Below the pieces are notes generated by a model that had not been told where the DNA came from, did no database searches, and saw only the letters and a list, made by a program, of their open reading frames with translations. Below, one piece after another: positions 6,660 to 14,007 of a DNA stretch of 21,549 bases. Made by a program: the position numbers and the translations under genes. Source of the stretch: JANLSE01 sp038214135 (GTDB lineage Bacteria; Chloroflexota; Chloroflexia; Chloroflexales; Roseiflexaceae); contig JBBQSD010000111.1 of assembly GCA_038214135.1 (NCBI GenBank), positions 1 to 21,549 on the forward strand, in the 5' to 3' direction. Numbering within the stretch: position 1 is the stretch's first letter; the number at the start of each line of letters is the position of its first letter.

Positions 6660-7730
6660 CTAGCGTAGCACTGTTTCGAACACCCGCAGCATGTTCTGGC
6701 CCAGGATTTTTGCGATGGTTGTATCGCTATAGCCACGCCGAACGAGTGCTTCGGTGAGCGCCGGCAGTTTGCCGATATCTTCCAATCCTTGTGGAGCTTG
6801 TTCAAGGCCATAGAAATCACTGCCCAATGTCACATAATCGTCGCCGACGTGTTGAATGATCGCATCGATTTCGTCGACGATTGTTTCGATATCCGGCTGG
6901 CCCCAGAAAATCACCCCGACTGCGCCGCCCTTGGCCGCAATTGCCTGAAGCTTACTGATACCATACTGGGGATGAATCTCGGTCAGGCCAGCTCGATAGC
7001 CCGGTATGCCATTCCGAATATTCGTATGGGTCAACAGCACCGGATCGCGTGATAGCTCCAGAACCTCCCAGATCCCGGGATCGCTGAGATGCGCCAGATC
7101 GATCACCATGCCTAATTCGTTCATGCGTCCAATTAATTCGCGCCCAAGATGCGTGAGTCCACCTGTTGTGATCTGCATCTGGGTGCCATCGGCGAGTGCA
7201 TTACGGCGGCTGTGGGTTAGCGAGATCATCCGCAGCCCCAGCCGATAGAAGATATCCAGCAATACCAGATTGCGCCCGAATGGTTCACCACCTTCAAAAC
7301 TGAGCAGTAGCGCTGTCTTCGATGTGGCTTTGGCCAGACGGATATCGGCAGCAGTTGTTGCAAACAACAGCGTATCGGGGTTTGCTTCGATTTCGCGGTG
7401 AAAGGCCGCCACCATCGCCAATGCCCGTTCGAGCGGGTTGGCCAGATAGGCATCATCAATGAAGATCGCCAGAACCTGGGCTGTTATACCACCGGCCTGA
7501 AAACAGGGGATATCGTACTGCCCAAGGCATTGAAACCAGTTCGTGTACGGGGAAAGCTGATATGGCGTTGTTGTGGCAATTGTTGGCGGGAAGAGATCGC
7601 TTGGCCAGGCAGCAGGCGGTGGCACGTTTGGGTGTTCGCGCAATCGCAGGCGTCCATCGGCCAGCAGATTAAGGATATCGGAGTGCCCATCGATCACAAT
7701 AGCCTGGCGATGAAGCTCTTCCGCGTTCAT
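6660..7730 (-). CDS. Membrane dipeptidase family metallopeptidase (M19)
   Basis: 356 aa, the usual length of M19 renal-dipeptidase-type enzymes, which are TIM-barrel zinc hydrolases that cleave dipeptides, including some D-residue forms. All expected metal ligands are visible: HxD at His16 and Asp18, bridging Glu146 (SFEGGEP), His214 (DLAHLS), His235 (LTHTN) and Asp305 (GSDFYG). The C-terminal ILGQNMLRV also fits. No signal peptide is seen, so it is likely cytoplasmic. The ribosome site AAAGGA precedes ATG 7730. Upstream lie dispersed repeats rather than a recognisable promoter. Confidence 0.92.
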   Translation of the reverse strand: MNAEELHRQAIVIDGHSDILNLLADGRLRLREHPNVPPPAAWPSDLFPPTIATTTPYQLSPYTNWFQCLGQYDIPCFQAGGITAQVLAIFIDDAYLANPLERALAMVAAFHREIEANPDTLLFATTAADIRLAKATSKTALLLSFEGGEPFGRNLVLLDIFYRLGLRMISLTHSRRNALADGTQMQITTGGLTHLGRELIGRMNELGMVIDLAHLSDPGIWEVLELSRDPVLLTHTNIRNGIPGYRAGLTEIHPQYGISKLQAIAAKGGAVGVIFWGQPDIETIVDEIDAIIQHVGDDYVTLGSDFYGLEQAPQGLEDIGKLPALTEALVRRGYSDTTIAKILGQNMLRVFETVLR

Positions 7731-7761
7731 GCGAAATCCTTTTCAACACACTACTATAAGA

Positions 7762-7818
7762 GGAGTCAGGAGTCAGGAGTCAGAAGACCAAGAACCCGTA
7801 TTCAGAAGTCAGGAGTCA
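7762..7818 (+). repeat. Heptamer GGAGTCA copies
   Basis: Three tandem GGAGTCA units (7762-7782), then after a 23-base interruption AAGTCA and another GGAGTCA (7806-7818). This is the same word as the arrays at 468-621 and 19659-19692. The interruption contains AAGACCAAGAACCCG, related to GAGAACCAAGAACT at 7858-7871 and to a degenerate copy near 20692. Confidence 0.9.
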
Positions 7819-7820
7819 GA

Positions 7821-7856
7821 ATGACCAGGTGACACGGTGATTAGGTGACACGGTGA
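7821..7856 (+). repeat. Dispersed ATGACCAGGTGACA-type repeat
   Basis: AGGTGACACGGTGA occurs twice (7827-7840 and 7843-7856). The element begins ATGACCAGGTGACA (7821-7834), which recurs exactly at 11778-11791 at the end of the polymerase gene. Confidence 0.85.
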
Positions 7857-7884
7857 CCGAGAACCAAGAACTAAAACCCCGGTA

Positions 7885-7905
7885 GGGCGAACCTCGTGTT
7901 CGCCC
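7885..7905. repeat. 21-base palindrome, family P1, copy 1
   Basis: GGGCGAAC and GTTCGCCC arms around a 5-base centre. Further copies lie at 9160-9180 (one arm diverged) and 9390-9410 (opposite orientation). Confidence 0.85.
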
Positions 7906-8121
7906 GAACAGAAGCACATGTACAGGCGAGCGGCTATCGCCCAATGTGCCACCAACACTGATTGATCGCAGCCGTGGCATGACCCATGAGAGTTGACGAG
8001 CCACAAGCATTCTTTAAACCAAAGACCAAGCAAACAATAGGCCCTGAACACTGGTCGGTAGCGAACGAGCAATGATAGCTTACGCACTCCATCGTATCAA
8101 CATTGTACGGTTTGTCTTCGC
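7906..8121. other. Intergenic stretch without recognised genes
   Basis: Together with the repeats at 7762-7905, this forms a 390-base gap between the dipeptidase and DUF4404 genes. I see no coding region, RNA gene or clear terminator in this part. Confidence 0.5.
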
Positions 8122-8388
8122 TTAGATCCCGATACGGTTTAGCGCATCGATCACATTCATAACGGCCAGAGTGATACGCGGATGGGTGGCTTCGAACTGG
8201 ACGAGCGAGCCGGTGAGTTCATCACGAAATGCATCGAGCGGCGTATCATCCTGGTCCAGGGTATCCAACAATTGGCGGGTTGATTGTTGCAACCCCTGGA
8301 GCTGTGGATATTGCGGATCGGTTGTTGCTGCTTGTTCTAGCTCAGTATGCAATTGCTCAAGTGGTTCTTGTAGGTTTTTAGTGCTCAT
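8122..8388 (-). CDS. DUF4404 family protein
   Basis: 88 aa, largely helical, acidic and Gln-rich. The N-terminus (LQEPLEQLHTELEQA) and the C-terminus (FEATHPRITLAVMNVIDAL, then NRIGI) match DUF4404, a family of small proteins of unknown function. GGGAG precedes ATG 8388. It lies 179 bases downstream of the iron-permease-like gene in the same direction, so co-transcription is possible. Confidence 0.75.
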   Translation of the reverse strand: MSTKNLQEPLEQLHTELEQAATTDPQYPQLQGLQQSTRQLLDTLDQDDTPLDAFRDELTGSLVQFEATHPRITLAVMNVIDALNRIGI

Positions 8389-8517
8389 GATTTACTCCCT
8401 CTGATTCAGCGGCGCGTGGCCGCAGATGGCTGTATTGTACTCGAAGATAGCATTCGTTCAGCGCAGGCTGGCCTAATAGCAGGAACAAATAAACATGCGA
8501 TAGTGCTACTTGTGTGC

Positions 8518-8539
8518 TTGTTCGTTTGCCATCGAACAA
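8518..8539. promoter_or_regulatory. Perfect inverted repeat TTGTTCG/CGAACAA
   Basis: Arms at 8518-8524 and 8533-8539 with an 8-base centre. Additional GAACAAA words flank it (8483-8489, 8542-8548). There is no T tail on either strand, so it is more like a protein-binding site than a terminator. It sits between the iron-permease-like gene and DUF4404. No regulator can be named. Confidence 0.35.
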
Positions 8540-8567
8540 AAGAACAAACATATACCGTCGTTCATTA

Positions 8568-8996
8568 TTATGCGGAAGTATCGTTGGAGCGTTTTTTCAG
8601 TTCGCCTTCTAGTGTTTCAAGATGATCCTCGGCCAAGCTTGGCTGCGCCTCACGCAAGCGCTGAAACTCATCTTGCAGTTTTTTGAGATCCTCATCTGGC
8701 AGATCCTCAAGATCCACGAGATCGGTGCGTGCCTCCTTGATACTGCGCAGCAACTCATCCAGCTTGAGATGCATGGCCTGTGCATCACGGTTCTGCGTGT
8801 TCTGAATGAGAAAGACCATCAAAAAGGTGATAATTGTCGTCCCAGTGTTGATCACAAGTTGCCAGGTATCGGAGAAGCCAAATAATGGCCCAGTGATTGC
8901 CCATACAATCAGCGTGGCAACAGCAATAATGAATGCCCATGGCGATCCTGCTTTATGCGATGTCGATTGTGCGAACTTGCGAAAGAACTCATTCAT
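8568..8996 (-). CDS. Low-affinity iron permease family protein
   Basis: 142 aa from ATG 8996, preceded by AAGGGGAC; the upstream extension to 9089 has no ribosome site and is not family-like. Residues 1-17 are NEFFRKFAQSTSHKAGSP-like, then come two membrane helices at about 19-38 and 45-64 (AFIIAVATLIVWAITGPLF; LVINTGTTIITFLMVFLIQN), the NTQNRDAQAMHLKLDEL motif, and a charged coiled-coil-like tail. This is the pattern of the bacterial PF04120-type proteins. The family is named from a yeast low-affinity iron permease; in bacteria the transport role is not established, and two helices make a stand-alone pore unlikely. Confidence 0.82.
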   Translation of the reverse strand: MNEFFRKFAQSTSHKAGSPWAFIIAVATLIVWAITGPLFGFSDTWQLVINTGTTIITFLMVFLIQNTQNRDAQAMHLKLDELLRSIKEARTDLVDLEDLPDEDLKKLQDEFQRLREAQPSLAEDHLETLEGELKKRSNDTSA

Positions 8997-9056
8997 GGTT
9001 TGTCCCCTTAGCAATTTGGTGTGCGTTATTATACTGCTTGCAACTACATTGTGTAC

Positions 9057-9076
9057 GGACGCGATATATCGCGTCC
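9057..9076. repeat. Perfect 20-base palindrome
   Basis: GGACGCGATATATCGCGTCC is self-complementary throughout. Related imperfect forms lie at 5405-5427 and 20709-20728. It lies in the gene-free stretch 8997-9440, which contains only repeats and the polymerase promoter. Confidence 0.9.
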
Positions 9077-9159
9077 CTGCAAGGCTCAATCAATCATATA
9101 TGGTTCTGCCGATTACCACCAATCGCATGTCGCATGATTTCGTGGCATTATTAGAACAC

Positions 9160-9180
9160 GGGCGAACACGAGATTCGCCA
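9160..9180. repeat. Palindrome family P1, copy 2 (diverged)
   Basis: GGGCGAACACGAGATTCGCC; differs from the copy at 9390-9410 at the GA/GG step and at the final base. Confidence 0.75.
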
Positions 9181-9223
9181 ATATGTATCAACCTATGCAT
9201 TTCCACCGCGTCATGCGGCTAAT

Positions 9224-9336
9224 GCCCCTCACCCCAACCCCTCTCCCACACGGGGAGAGGGGCATGTAAGGTTCTCAAGCGATTAATCGCTCCCCTTCTC
9301 CCTGGTAATGGGAGAAGGGGCTGGGGGATGAGGGCC
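9224..9336. repeat. Composite REP/MITE-like element with two hairpins
   Basis: Two internal hairpins, CCCCTCTCCC/GGGAGAGGGG (9238-9247 with 9253-9262) and CCCCTTCTCCC/GGGAGAAGGGG (9292-9302 with 9310-9320), sit inside imperfect outer inverted repeats: CCCTCACCCCAACCCC on the left and GGGGCTGGGGGATGAGGG on the right. No coding capacity. Elements with this pyrimidine/purine pattern are common dispersed repeats in many bacterial genomes. A smaller relative is at 20618-20670. Confidence 0.85.
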
Positions 9337-9389
9337 GCTCGGGTGTCTGAGCTTGATACGCGCGGGCGATCACCCACATTGAGGTTAGT

Positions 9390-9410
9390 GGGCGAACACG
9401 AGGTTCGCCC
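9390..9410. repeat. Palindrome family P1, copy 3, overlapping polB promoter region
   Basis: Same arms as at 7885-7905 but opposite orientation. It ends 18 bases before the -10 of the polymerase gene, so it occupies the place where a -35 element would be. Confidence 0.85.
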
Positions 9411-9425
9411 CTACTAGATCGCATG

Positions 9426-9434
9426 TGCTATACT
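9426..9434 (+). promoter_or_regulatory. Extended -10 of polymerase gene; leaderless start predicted
   Basis: TGC-TATACT ends 6 bases before ATG 9441, so transcription would start at or next to the A of the start codon. No ribosome site precedes the gene. The surrounding 12 bases match the zinc-ribbon promoter near 3221. Confidence 0.65.
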
Positions 9435-9440
9435 CGGCCT

Positions 9441-11789
9441 ATGCAGACACTGAATGCCGATGAGTTATTATTTGGCTGGGATCCGACGCCAGGGATCGTT
9501 TCGGTGTGGGCCGATCGCGATGGCCGTGTGCTTGTTTGGCGGCGCGTTGATGGCCGGGTTGTGTGTGAACGCGAGCGCTTCCGTCCCTGGTTGTTTGCAG
9601 CCAACCTGAATGATCTGGCGCACCTGAGTGTTGAACGCAGCGCTAGCCCACTCGATTCGCGGGCACCATTTAGTGTACGTGAACTTGATGGCCCAGAAGA
9701 TCACTGTCGGTTTCTGATCACTGCCCAGAGTGGCCGATTGCTTGAGCGCTCGCTGCTTGATGGGGCCAGCCGCCGCCTTGGGCGAACGGTGGCAAGCCTG
9801 TATGATCTGAGTGACTACTATCGGGTGGGGGCGGTTGAGCAATATCTGATTGCGACAGGGCGGGTTTCGTTTCGGGGGCTGGTGTTCGATGATCTGCAGC
9901 GCATGCAGATCGATTTTGAGACGACGGCACTTGATCCACAGCAGGGGCGCATTTTCATGGCCGCCATACGCGATAATCGCGGGTTTGAGCTGGTGCTGGA
10001 AGCGCCTGATATTGAACACGAACCAGCGCTGATCAGCGAATTGTGTGCCATTGTACGCAGATGCGACCCTGATATTATTGAGAATCATAATCTGTTTGGC
10101 TTCGATCTGTTGTTTCTGGAAGAACGCGCCCGTGTTCATGGCCTGCCGCTCGATCTGGGCCGCCCCGAAGGACCACGCGGGCTTACACGCGTGTATGAAG
10201 GGCCAGCGGATGACCAAGAAGCCAAGCGGCGGCATCGCTATACTGTGGCTGGCCGCGAATTGATCGATACCCTTGATGCGGTGCGGCGGCACGATTTCGT
10301 GACCCGCGATCTGCCGAGCCATCGCTTGAAGGATGTTGCCCGCCATTTTGGCATCGCTGCGCCCGAACGTGTGTATATTGCTGGTGCAGCCGTGCTGGAA
10401 ACCTACCGCCAGAACCCAGAACTTGTGCGGCGCTATGCGCTCGGCGATGTGGCCGAGGTTGATGCACTCTCGCGCCGTTTGGCGGCACCGGCCTTTGCTT
10501 TAGCTGGGATGGCACCGCGCCGCTATGAACGGCTGACCTATGCAGGCCCGGCGATGGGCATTCTTGAACCAATGCTGATCCGCGCCTATGTTCGCGCCGG
10601 AGCCGCACCGCCATTACCAGCGACGACCGATAGTGGGCTTGGGCCGCATGCTGGTGGCGGATTGCACCTGTTCGCCGCCGGAATTGCTGAGCATGTCATC
10701 AAGGCCGATGTCGCCTCGCTGTACCCATCGCTGATGGATGTGTATGCGATTGGCCCGGCGTGTGACCGGCTTGGCGCATTGCTGACGATCGTGCGGCGCT
10801 TGACGGAATTGCGTTTGTTCCATAAACAGGCTGCCCGTGATGCCATTCCTGGCTCGCTTGAGGGCGGGCATCATAATGCGCTCCAGGCCGCAATGAAGCT
10901 GATCATCAATTCGGCCTATGGCTATATGGGTGCTGGAACAATGGCATTGTTTGCGGATCGACATGCAGCCGATGAAGTCACGCGGCATGGGCGTGCAGTG
11001 CTGGAGCATGTGGTCGGCGAATTACGCCAGCGCGGGGTAGCGCTGATCGAAGCAGATACCGATGGCGTCTTTTTTGCGGTTCCGCCGACATGGGATGCAG
11101 AGCGCGAGCGCGAACTGGTGGCGGAGGTGGCAGCGACACTGCCTGCACGGATTCGGCTGGAATATGAGGGCCGTTATCAGGCCATGTTCAGCCATGAGGT
11201 CAAGAACTATGCCCTGCTCACCTACCAAGGGCACTTGATTGTTCGTGGCGCGGCCATGCGTTCAAGCCGTTCGGAACCATTTGGCGAGCGTTTCCTCAAG
11301 CAGGCCTTGGGCTGCCTGATGAGAAATGATGTGCTTGGCGTGCAGACAGCGTTTGTCGAAACGGTGACGGCGCTGCGTGAGCGCAAGCTGACGGCCGGTG
11401 ATGTTGCGACGCGGGTGCGGCTCTCGAAGACACCGAGTGCCTATGCGAGTGCGCGAACACGCCAGCGCGAGGCAGCCTATGAGGCGCTGCTGGCAGCTGG
11501 ACGCAACGATTGGGCACAGGGAGAACGAGTGCGCCATTATCGAACCAGCAGCGATAGGCAGATCTGGTTGCCTGATGTTGCCGAGGGTGAGGCGCGCAAC
11601 GATGACGCCAATGATTACGATATTGACTACTATCTGGATACGCTGGTGACATCATATGCCGGGCGCTTACGCAAGGCCTTTACGCCAGATGATTTCGACT
11701 CAATCTTTCGCCGTAGTGGCCAGCTCGGCCTCTTCGACAAACCAATTGAGCAGGTGCGTTTGGTGCGGATTGACAATATGACCAGGTGA
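9441..11789 (+). CDS. Family B DNA polymerase with 3'-5' exonuclease domain
   Basis: 782 aa from ATG 9441. The exonuclease site is complete: Exo I DFE (Asp158, Glu160), Exo II HNLFGFD (to Asp222), Exo III YALGD (332-336). The polymerase site is also complete: motif A DVASLYPS (423-430), motif B KLIINSAYG (486-494), motif C DTDG (539-542; DTDS is commoner) and KNY (588-590). Most bacterial PolB enzymes are Pol II, used in damage tolerance; this is a diverged stand-alone member, similar in organisation to the PolB-like proteins of Chloroflexota and archaea. Upstream is a gene-free repeat region and a leaderless promoter. The last codons, ATG-ACC-AGG-TGA, are the first bases of a dispersed repeat, so the present C-terminus (Met-Thr-Arg) is repeat-derived. 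Confidence 0.93.
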   Translation: MQTLNADELLFGWDPTPGIVSVWADRDGRVLVWRRVDGRVVCERERFRPWLFAANLNDLAHLSVERSASPLDSRAPFSVRELDGPEDHCRFLITAQSGRLLERSLLDGASRRLGRTVASLYDLSDYYRVGAVEQYLIATGRVSFRGLVFDDLQRMQIDFETTALDPQQGRIFMAAIRDNRGFELVLEAPDIEHEPALISELCAIVRRCDPDIIENHNLFGFDLLFLEERARVHGLPLDLGRPEGPRGLTRVYEGPADDQEAKRRHRYTVAGRELIDTLDAVRRHDFVTRDLPSHRLKDVARHFGIAAPERVYIAGAAVLETYRQNPELVRRYALGDVAEVDALSRRLAAPAFALAGMAPRRYERLTYAGPAMGILEPMLIRAYVRAGAAPPLPATTDSGLGPHAGGGLHLFAAGIAEHVIKADVASLYPSLMDVYAIGPACDRLGALLTIVRRLTELRLFHKQAARDAIPGSLEGGHHNALQAAMKLIINSAYGYMGAGTMALFADRHAADEVTRHGRAVLEHVVGELRQRGVALIEADTDGVFFAVPPTWDAERERELVAEVAATLPARIRLEYEGRYQAMFSHEVKNYALLTYQGHLIVRGAAMRSSRSEPFGERFLKQALGCLMRNDVLGVQTAFVETVTALRERKLTAGDVATRVRLSKTPSAYASARTRQREAAYEALLAAGRNDWAQGERVRHYRTSSDRQIWLPDVAEGEARNDDANDYDIDYYLDTLVTSYAGRLRKAFTPDDFDSIFRRSGQLGLFDKPIEQVRLVRIDNMTR

Positions 11790-11813
11790 CAAGGTGACGG
11801 TGACTTGGTGACA
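11778..11813 (+). repeat. Dispersed ATGACCAGGTGACA-type repeat overlapping the polB stop codon
   Basis: Four GGTGAC words occur within about 30 bases. The first 14 bases are identical to 7821-7834. The polymerase stop TGA (11787-11789) lies inside the first AGGTGAC. Confidence 0.85.
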
Positions 11814-11867
11814 GCGCTGGATTGTTGCTGTACAACTTCGATAAATCCCGTATCACCCTGTCAGAGG

Positions 11868-12050
11868 TCAGGAACGGCGTAGGATTCGATCCAGCAGATA
11901 ATCGATTACCAGAAAGAGAACCAGGCCAATCAGGAGTAAGCCCCACCAGGGGATGTTGACCAACACAACAATATGCAGCCTGCTCCAGATCAACCAGAGC
12001 GTGATGAGTAGGGCAATTGCTGTGATCAGGCTCCCGCCACGTCGTCGCAT
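11868..12050 (-). CDS. Small two-helix membrane protein, unknown function
   Basis: 60 aa from ATG 12050, which has GGAG 7 bases upstream; a GTG at 12074 would add 8 residues. An Arg-rich start (MRRRGG) is followed by two hydrophobic helices, about residues 7-23 and 30-49 (SLITAIALLITLWLIW and NIPWWGLLLIGLVLFLVIDYL), and a basic tail DRILRRS. This is a membrane hairpin with both ends probably cytoplasmic. Not recognised as any named family. It is convergent with the polymerase gene. Confidence 0.6.
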   Translation of the reverse strand: MRRRGGSLITAIALLITLWLIWSRLHIVVLVNIPWWGLLLIGLVLFLVIDYLLDRILRRS

Positions 12051-12121
12051 GATTCTGCTCCATCTATTGTCCACTATTGTATCGATTGAACGTTTCGCGA
12101 GCGGGGGAGGTTGCAGTTTGT

Positions 12122-12156
12122 AGCTCTCAGCTTTCAGCTCTCAGCTTTCAGCTCTC
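12122..12156. repeat. 14-base tandem repeat AGCTCTCAGCTTTC
   Basis: Two and a half exact units. Like the other arrays this is 2 x 7 bases. A related CAGCTTTCAG block lies at 15894-15920, and a GGCTGA-type block (12225-12254) lies in the same gap. The 223-base gap 12051-12273 holds nothing else recognisable. Confidence 0.85.
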
Positions 12157-12224
12157 TAACGATGGACATTTATACCAACAATAGGCATTGCAGGGAAAGC
12201 AAGAACGTCCATCTGCACCAAAAA

Positions 12225-12254
12225 GCTGACGGCTGATGGCTGACGGCTAAAAGC
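12225..12254. repeat. GGCTGA/GGCTGACGGCT short repeat
   Basis: GCTGACGGCTGATGGCTGAC followed by GGCTAAAAGC: 7-base-spaced GGCTGA words with small changes. It ends 7 bases before the ribosome site of the next gene. Confidence 0.65.
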
Positions 12255-12273
12255 TATTTCTGGAGGAACACGC

Positions 12274-12675
12274 ATGCCAAAGCAGCCCACACGGCCATTC
12301 CAGATAGCACTGATCGTTGCGGAGCCGCCGGACAGCGCATTGGGTGAGTTTGGCATTCAGGATCGCAATCAGTCGTTGCACGCTGGGAAGCCGGTTGAGG
12401 GCGGGTTGGAGTTACGCTGTACCATTGAGGCTCTTTTTGGTCAGGAATCAGTTGATTATCGTGGGCAGTTTGTGCATGGGCCAGTTGGTGATCGGTTTGT
12501 GTATCTGGCATTGCGTCGGCCAGATGGAACGTGGGTACGGCGCATGAAAGTGCGGCTTGGCGGCATTACTCGCGAGCAGATCGACGCAACGAAGGGCGCG
12601 AAGTTGCGAGCAACAATAGCGCGGCTGGATTCATCGCGGGCGAAACTGCAAACTGAGGATTGGGCGGTAGAATGA
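12274..12675 (+). CDS. DUF5990-like protein
   Basis: 133 aa, soluble, predicted beta-rich. The central YRGQFVHGPVGDRFVYLALR and the later WVRRMKVRLGGI resemble the conserved core of DUF5990, where a GPxxxGPPxxRFxYL pattern precedes a W-RR-K strand. Function is unknown for the family. A strong GGAGG (12262-12266) precedes ATG 12274, embedded at the end of a repeat block. It appears to be a single-gene unit. Confidence 0.55.
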   Translation: MPKQPTRPFQIALIVAEPPDSALGEFGIQDRNQSLHAGKPVEGGLELRCTIEALFGQESVDYRGQFVHGPVGDRFVYLALRRPDGTWVRRMKVRLGGITREQIDATKGAKLRATIARLDSSRAKLQTEDWAVE

Positions 12676-12900
12676 GGAACCGTGCAGGGCCAACCCGATG
12701 CCAGTGGTTGAGCGTCGGCAGAGGATAAGGCCGACCCCGCACGTTGAGGTTACTAGCGTTCACTGTACGCTCGCAGCGAAACACTTGTGGAATAGGCTTG
12801 ATTGCCTCTGATTGGTACTATAGCGATCATAGATTAAAGGCGCGTGAGGGTGGGATAAGATCAACCTGAGCGTTGGGTGAGCGGCGCATCGCAAGAGGCG

Positions 12901-12909
12901 TGCTAGAAT
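12901..12909 (+). promoter_or_regulatory. Extended -10 upstream of DUF1232 gene
   Basis: TGC-TAGAAT, with GAGGAG (12925-12930) and ATG 12937 following at normal distances; predicted leader about 20 bases. The rest of the 261-base gap 12676-12936 shows no gene. Confidence 0.55.
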
Positions 12910-12936
12910 GGCATCTCGATACATGAGGAGCTGTTC

Positions 12937-13320
12937 ATGCTACAGACATGGCGGTTACGGGTGCAGGCACTCAAACGCGAGACATATGCGCTGTATCTGG
13001 CCGCTCGCGATCCGCGAACGCCCTGGTATGCGCGGCTGATGGTTGGATTGGTCGTTGCCTATGCCTTCAGCCCAATTGATCTGATTCCCGATTTTATTCC
13101 AGTGCTGGGCCTGCTTGATGATCTGGTACTTGTGCCGCTTGGGATTGCACTGGCGATTAAGCTCATTCCTGCGCCTATTCTGGCCGAAAGCCGCCAACGT
13201 TCGATTGATGCCTTCGCCTCAGGAAAGCCAATCAGCCGTGCTGCCGCAGTTGTGATTGTGTGCATCTGGATTGGGCTGGCGGTACTTGGCATTATTGCGA
13301 TGCTGCGGGCGTGGCCATAG
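12937..13320 (+). CDS. YkvA/DUF1232 family membrane protein
   Basis: 127 aa. The diagnostic DUF1232 core is present: ALYLAARDPRTPWYARLM (17-34), then AYAFSPIDLIPDFIPVLGLLDDL, covering about residues 41-63. A hydrophobic helix at about 64-82 and a C-terminal membrane helix at about 101-123 suggest membrane attachment. Function is unknown; the family is widespread and sometimes fused to other domains. GAGGAG gives a confident start. Confidence 0.85.
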   Translation: MLQTWRLRVQALKRETYALYLAARDPRTPWYARLMVGLVVAYAFSPIDLIPDFIPVLGLLDDLVLVPLGIALAIKLIPAPILAESRQRSIDAFASGKPISRAAAVVIVCIWIGLAVLGIIAMLRAWP

Positions 13321-13497
13321 TAGCTGAATGTCGACTATAGTCCTTTCGATATACGAGCACGCCTGCCTGTACGAACATACAAGATAGCGCGCTGTGACGA
13401 TGCTGATAGTGTGATTGAACGATAGAATAGAGCGAACAGATAAAAGAATGAGAGTTGTCGCTTGTTCTCTTGCTCTCAACGGACGTGGAGGCACAAG

Positions 13498-14007
13498 ATG
13501 TCACAGATATTCCCTGGGCGCTATACGGCACAGCACGACGGGCCGCTGGTGGTATTCCTGATTGGCATGCGGGTCAATAAGCTGTGGGCTTTCTCGAAGT
13601 GGTGGCCGGTGGCAATGGCAATGGGCCCGATGATCGAGGCGCTCTATCGGCATCCAGAGAAGGGGTTTCTTGGTGGCCGCACGCTGATTGAGTGGCCGGG
13701 AGTGACGATGATCCAGTATTGGCGATCATTTGAGGATCTGGAGCAGTTTGCCAAGAATCCATCTGATCCGCATCTGGGCGCATGGCAACGGTTCAATCAG
13801 GCAATCGGAGCCGATGGCACAGTCGGGATCTGGCACGAGACCTTTGCCGTCGAAGCCGGCAAATTCGAATCGGTGTATGGCAATATGCCACGAACCGGGT
13901 TGGCTGCTGCAACAGGGCATGGGCCAATTACACGCGGGCGCAACTCAGCCCGTGAACGCATGCGGACTGAGACATCGGCACCGGTTGAGGAATTTACCGC
14001 TCAATGA
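13498..14007 (+). CDS. DUF4188 domain protein, first gene of a two-component operon
   Basis: 169 aa from ATG 13498, with GGAGG 6 bases upstream; longer in-frame versions lack support. Sequences such as GPLVVFLIGMRVNKLW, the MGPMIEALYRHPEKGFLG segment, WPGVTMIQYWRSFEDLEQFA and HLGAWQRFN fit DUF4188, a probable dimeric alpha-beta-barrel like the antibiotic-monooxygenase fold, with no proven activity. The last 35 residues are charged and probably disordered. Its stop overlaps the histidine kinase start in an ATGA, with GAGGAA (13987-13992) serving the kinase, so the two are translationally coupled. The coupling hints that it supplies or modifies a signal for the kinase; that is inference. Confidence 0.75.
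   Translation: MSQIFPGRYTAQHDGPLVVFLIGMRVNKLWAFSKWWPVAMAMGPMIEALYRHPEKGFLGGRTLIEWPGVTMIQYWRSFEDLEQFAKNPSDPHLGAWQRFNQAIGADGTVGIWHETFAVEAGKFESVYGNMPRTGLAAATGHGPITRGRNSARERMRTETSAPVEEFTAQ

Noticed and set aside
7906..8121. Pseudogene remnant between the dipeptidase and DUF4404 genes
   Set aside because: Translations in six frames show no family resemblance that I could support.
8997..9089. Longer N-terminus for the iron-permease-like protein
   Set aside because: No ribosome site, includes repeat DNA; ATG 8996 follows AAGGGGAC.
8997..9440. Small genes or tRNA in the repeat-rich gap
   Set aside because: Reading frames there consist of palindromic repeats; no cloverleaf or domain was seen.
9468..10346. 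292-codon open frame antisense to polB
   Set aside because: Fully inside the polymerase gene, no recognisable domain; shadow frame.
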